In this document: positions 60,723 to 64,000 of the stretch, piece by piece | How positions within the stretch are numbered: the stretch's first letter is position 1 | How the letters are laid out: the number at the start of each line of letters is the position of its first letter | Assembly (NCBI GenBank): GCA_947177425.1 | Contig: CAMWUN010000016.1 | Span: forward strand, 1 to 64,000 | DNA from: an uncultured bacterium | Lineage (GTDB): Bacteria; Bacillota; Clostridia; Lachnospirales; Lachnospiraceae | DNA length: 64,000 nt | Reading direction: 5' to 3' | Program-made: the position numbers and the translations under genes | The notes under the pieces: model-generated | Databases searched by the model: none | The model's input: only the letters and a program-made list of their open reading frames with translations | Told to the model about the DNA's origin: nothing

Positions 60723-61844
60723 ATGAAGGAAAAAAATGCGCGGGAGGGAAAACAAAATAAGAGGGGTAATCCCTATAAGCGTGCTGTAATGGGATTTCTT
60801 ATTCTGACAGCAGCAGCGGCGGCTGGCGTCGCTGCCCTTGTGGTATATGTGGATCCCTTTTTTCATTATCACAGTCCCTTAAAGAACTTTCCCTATTTGG
60901 TGGACAATCAGCTATCCCAGAATCCGGGGATGGCGGCGCACATGGAATATGACAGTGCAATCTTAGGCTCCTCCATGACGGTAAACTTCCAGACAACATG
61001 GTTCAAAGAACTGATGGGGCTGAATACCATTAAATTAAGCTACAGCGGGGCTTTTCCCAAGGATCAGTCCAATATTATGGATATCATGTTTAAAAGCGCC
61101 GGCAATAAGGGCGGTAAGAGGATCAAAAAGGTATTTCTGGGCGTGGATGTGATTACCTATACAGGCGGTGTGGAGGAGACAAAGTATCCAATCCCCCAAT
61201 ACCTGTATGATGACAATATTTTTAATGATATCAAATATGTGCTCAACAAGGATGTGCTGCTCAACTACATTCTGCGTCCCATAGCGGATCCGGATCCCAC
61301 CGATTTGTCCGATGTGTATGCAAGCTGGTGGACGGAGGAATATTACAGTGAGGAGTGGGTTCTGCACAACTATACCTCTCCTGCCCAGGCGGAGGAGGAG
61401 ACAAATCCCCAGGCTTATATTGAAGCGGCGGAAAGAAACCTGGATGTGAATATCTGCCCTTATATAGAAGAAAATCCAGAAACGGAATTTGTGGTGTTCT
61501 TTCCTCCCTACAGCATTTTGTTTTGGAACGATGTTTTAAAAGAAAACCATCTTGACGCGACTATGGAGGTGTACAGGTATATTGCAAACCGCCTGAATGC
61601 CTATGAAAATGTGGAAGTCTACTTTTTTCCCGACCAGGAAGAAATTATCTGTAACCTGAATAATTACGCCGATTACAGCCACTATCATCCCAGATACAAC
61701 CGCTACATGACGGAGTGTTTTGCTGCAAAAAAATTCCTAATCCCAAAAGAGGGACAGGGCGGGAAAGGGATTGATGAATATCTGGCGCATATGAGGGAAA
61801 TCGTGGACAATTTTGACTTTGAAGAACTTCTGTCACGGAAATGA
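60723..61844 (+). CDS. SGNH/DltD-like protein, MBOAT partner
   Basis: N-terminal TM; DSAILGSSMTVNFQTTWFKELMGL; C-terminal YADYSHYHPRYNRYM. Confidence 0.75.
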   Translation: MKEKNAREGKQNKRGNPYKRAVMGFLILTAAAAAGVAALVVYVDPFFHYHSPLKNFPYLVDNQLSQNPGMAAHMEYDSAILGSSMTVNFQTTWFKELMGLNTIKLSYSGAFPKDQSNIMDIMFKSAGNKGGKRIKKVFLGVDVITYTGGVEETKYPIPQYLYDDNIFNDIKYVLNKDVLLNYILRPIADPDPTDLSDVYASWWTEEYYSEEWVLHNYTSPAQAEEETNPQAYIEAAERNLDVNICPYIEENPETEFVVFFPPYSILFWNDVLKENHLDATMEVYRYIANRLNAYENVEVYFFPDQEEIICNLNNYADYSHYHPRYNRYMTECFAAKKFLIPKEGQGGKGIDEYLAHMREIVDNFDFEELLSRK

Positions 61845-61862
61845 CAGGGAAAATACTAGGTT

Positions 61863-62276
61863 TTGCTTAAGTTAAAGATAATTACGTTCCTCCTGCTATA
61901 TCCAGAGGGAAGCAGTCAGAGCGATGAATTTTCCATTATCCATCTGGAGGGCGGAAATAATCCTTTAGTTCTTGTTGAAGGACGTGACTATACGAAGGAT
62001 GAGGAAGGATTCCTGGTGACAACTGAAAGTTTCAGTCCGTTCCTGGTTAGCTGGAAGAGCGGCGGAGAAGAAGATATGACAGAGGAATCAGAGGATGCTG
62101 GAAAGAAGTCCCTGGAGGAAACTGCAGAAGGGCCGCCAGAGGCGCCGAAAGAAGCTGAACAGGAAAAAACAGGTATGTCAGCAGGCTTGGTAGTAGTAAT
62201 ACTATTATTGCTGGGTGCAGCCGGCGGAGCCGGGTATTATGTATACCTTAAAAAGAAAGACGGTGCACAACCGTAA
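61863..62276 (+). pseudogene. C-terminal remnant of a cell-surface protein
   Basis: YPEGSSQSDEFSIIHLEGG...ESFSPFLVSWKSGGEED... then TM GLVVVILLLLGAAGGAGYYVYL and KKK tail; no signal peptide or upstream repeat domains. Confidence 0.55.
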
Positions 62277-62285
62277 AATAGAAAT

Positions 62286-62325
62286 AATAATGCCAGCAGG
62301 CGTCAGCCTGCTGGCATTATTTTAT
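62286..62325. terminator. Terminator hairpin
   Basis: aataatgccagcaggc-gtca-gcctgctggcattatttt. Confidence 0.85.
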
Positions 62326-62408
62326 ATAATAGGAAATTGCGACAACACTTGATTCCCGCGAGCAAAGAGCCAGGCGGGCATGCCTGCATGAACATTTGGC
62401 GACTGCCG

Positions 62409-63386
62409 CTAGGTAGTGGAATTTACAACTCCCATCCGGTTGTTGATAATATCCGCAATCCGTTCTGCCAGTTTTTCCCGTCCTTTATCATTATATCTCA
62501 TATGGTCAGTCATATATTCCTTATAGTTGTCCTCATTGATAGTTCCATAGTAATTATCTACGAAGGACACACCGCAGTCCATGGCAGCACCTGACTCCAT
62601 TACCAGATAATGGTTGAGGGTGCCGTTCCCCAAATCGGTGGTGGTGCCGTTATGAATCTGGCCGTCTTCATCCTTATACTGTGCGTAGGAAGGAGACATC
62701 ACGAAAATACGGATGTAAGGCCATGTGTTCTTAATATTGTTGAGGGTTGTCCGAAGTCCTCCCGTAAAAGCGGTGACATCGTAAGGGTTGTCGGGATTGT
62801 CAGAAGGAGTTCCCATATTATAATCGGTGCTGTCGTACATAATCAGAATGACGTCCACCTTGTCCATATCTACCGTTTTCATGACCTCAACGGATTCTGC
62901 ATATCTGGGGTCGGCTTCGTCCGAAGCGATGGAAGAAATGGCGGTAAATTCATTGTTGCGGAAGCATTCCACAACATAATAAAGGTTAAAATGGTCTTTG
63001 GTGTATTCGGGATTATACATGGGATATTTACAGGCGGCGGATGAGTCTGGAAACGCGCAGTCGTATACTTTGGCCCCGGTTTTGGAGGCAATCTGGGAAG
63101 CCAGTCCGGTATCCCCCCGGTCATCCGAGAAAGGATTGTTCCCCAGGCATAAAATAGTAGTGACGCCGTCGTCATCCCGGCCCGCTAAAAGGGAGGAATC
63201 CATTGGCAGAATCATGTCGAGTGTTTCCACATCAAATTCTGATGGATCCACGTCGCTTGTGTCAGTATCGAGGGGAGTCCCTTTGTTCCAACGGTTAAGT
63301 CTGTAAACTGCCACCGCGGCAATCAGTACAATGGCGGCAATTAAAATAATATGCAGATTTACCCGAAAATTTTTCCTGTGTTTCAT
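62409..63386 (-). CDS. Membrane-anchored SGNH-like protein with apparently lost catalytic residues
   Basis: N-terminal TM; TTILCLGNNPFSDDRGDTGLASQIASKTGAKVYDCAFPDSS; C-terminal TDHMRYNDKGREKLAERI; paralogous to 30448-31548. Confidence 0.75.
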   Translation of the reverse strand: MKHRKNFRVNLHIILIAAIVLIAAVAVYRLNRWNKGTPLDTDTSDVDPSEFDVETLDMILPMDSSLLAGRDDDGVTTILCLGNNPFSDDRGDTGLASQIASKTGAKVYDCAFPDSSAACKYPMYNPEYTKDHFNLYYVVECFRNNEFTAISSIASDEADPRYAESVEVMKTVDMDKVDVILIMYDSTDYNMGTPSDNPDNPYDVTAFTGGLRTTLNNIKNTWPYIRIFVMSPSYAQYKDEDGQIHNGTTTDLGNGTLNHYLVMESGAAMDCGVSFVDNYYGTINEDNYKEYMTDHMRYNDKGREKLAERIADIINNRMGVVNSTT

Positions 63387-63510
63387 ATAAATCTCCTTTT
63401 ACGTAACAATTATTTGTTATTCTACTATTATTTGGATAAAAAATCCATATATTCATAAAAATTTAATATACACATTGCAGTACGTATGATAAAATAGTGA
63501 TAAATTTTGC

Positions 63511-63891
63511 GTGCGGGAGAACAGAGTTATTATGAAAAAAAATATAAGATGGAAAGATATCCTTATGCTTCAGGCAGTGTTTCTCATATACAGCGCGTCC
63601 AGCGTGGTATCCAAATTCGCGTCGGGAAAGGAATTGTTTAGTCTTGAATTCATCTTTTTTTACGGTCTGGATGTTTTAATTCTGGGGATCTATGCGCTGA
63701 TATGGCAGCAGGTGATAAAAAAGTTTGAGTTGTCTGTGGCCTATGCCAATAAAGCCGTTACGCTTCTTTGGGCCCTTGTATGGGGGATATTTATTTTCCA
63801 TGAAAAGATTACCGTTTTTAAAGTGGCGGGAATTCTGCTGGTAATGGCGGGCATCTTTATATTGAACAGCGAGGAGGGAAAAGAATCGTGA
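63511..63891 (+). CDS. SMR/EmrE-like small membrane transporter subunit
   Basis: WKDILMLQAVFLIYSASSVVSKFASG...LWALVWGIFIFHEKITVFKVAGILLVMAGIFIL; four TM. Confidence 0.8.
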   Translation: MRENRVIMKKNIRWKDILMLQAVFLIYSASSVVSKFASGKELFSLEFIFFYGLDVLILGIYALIWQQVIKKFELSVAYANKAVTLLWALVWGIFIFHEKITVFKVAGILLVMAGIFILNSEEGKES

Positions 63892-64000
63892 ACATATATC
63901 TGCTTATTTTAATACTTTCGGTGATAGTGGCCTCTTTTGCACAGATTCTTTTAAAAAAGAGTGCGGCCCAAACTTACAGTTCTCCCATAAGGGAATATTT
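63888..64000 (+). CDS. Second SMR/EmrE-like subunit, truncated by window end
   Basis: GTG start overlapping the upstream TGA; MNIYLLILILSVIVASFAQILLKKSAAQTYSSPIREY. Confidence 0.7.
   Translation, partial: MNIYLLILILSVIVASFAQILLKKSAAQTYSSPIREY

Noticed and set aside
1-64000. CRISPR arrays, rRNA or tRNA genes
   Set aside because: No regularly spaced direct repeats and no recognisable rRNA/tRNA blocks were seen by eye; tRNAscan/Infernal would be decisive.

Overview
64 kb window from a low-to-mid-GC Firmicute, most likely a Lachnospiraceae-type Clostridium (inferred from gene content only). (1) nt 1-2150: decayed accessory DNA with short frameshifted remnants, including a SIR2-like fragment and a probable IS transposase scrap. 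(2) nt 2158-6651: putative NAD-targeting defence island. A TPR protein overlaps a TIR-like (CAP12/Pycsar-type, PF10137-like) gene by 4 nt, and a TIR-TM-beta-propeller protein follows. The C-terminus of the TPR protein and the N-terminus of the TIR-like protein share a short N/G/V-rich motif (NNVNGSNIIGVGVKV / NNKNGMNISGKYVNV, 9/15 identical), which looks like a matched amyloid-type signalling pair. (3) nt 6.6-64 kb: a very large surface-glycan / cell-envelope locus. It contains a CDP-3,6-dideoxyhexose pathway (rfbG, two rfbF paralogues of which one has lost its signature motif, rfbH) next to a ThDP enzyme, suggesting a yersiniose-like branched sugar. It also has dTDP-rhamnose reductase, UDP-Glc dehydrogenase, a UDP-sugar epimerase, GT2 and GT-C enzymes, three MBOAT+SGNH O-acylation pairs, and two copies of a CotH kinase / VTC polyphosphate polymerase-like / DUF4956 module. 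Degenerate loci include a YfhO remnant fused to a PAP2-GDPD gene, a split DUF6077-like gene and a surface-protein C-terminal scrap. Two MITE-like palindromic repeats and several terminator hairpins are visible. I saw no rRNA, tRNA or CRISPR array. All family names come from reading the translations; no database search was run.
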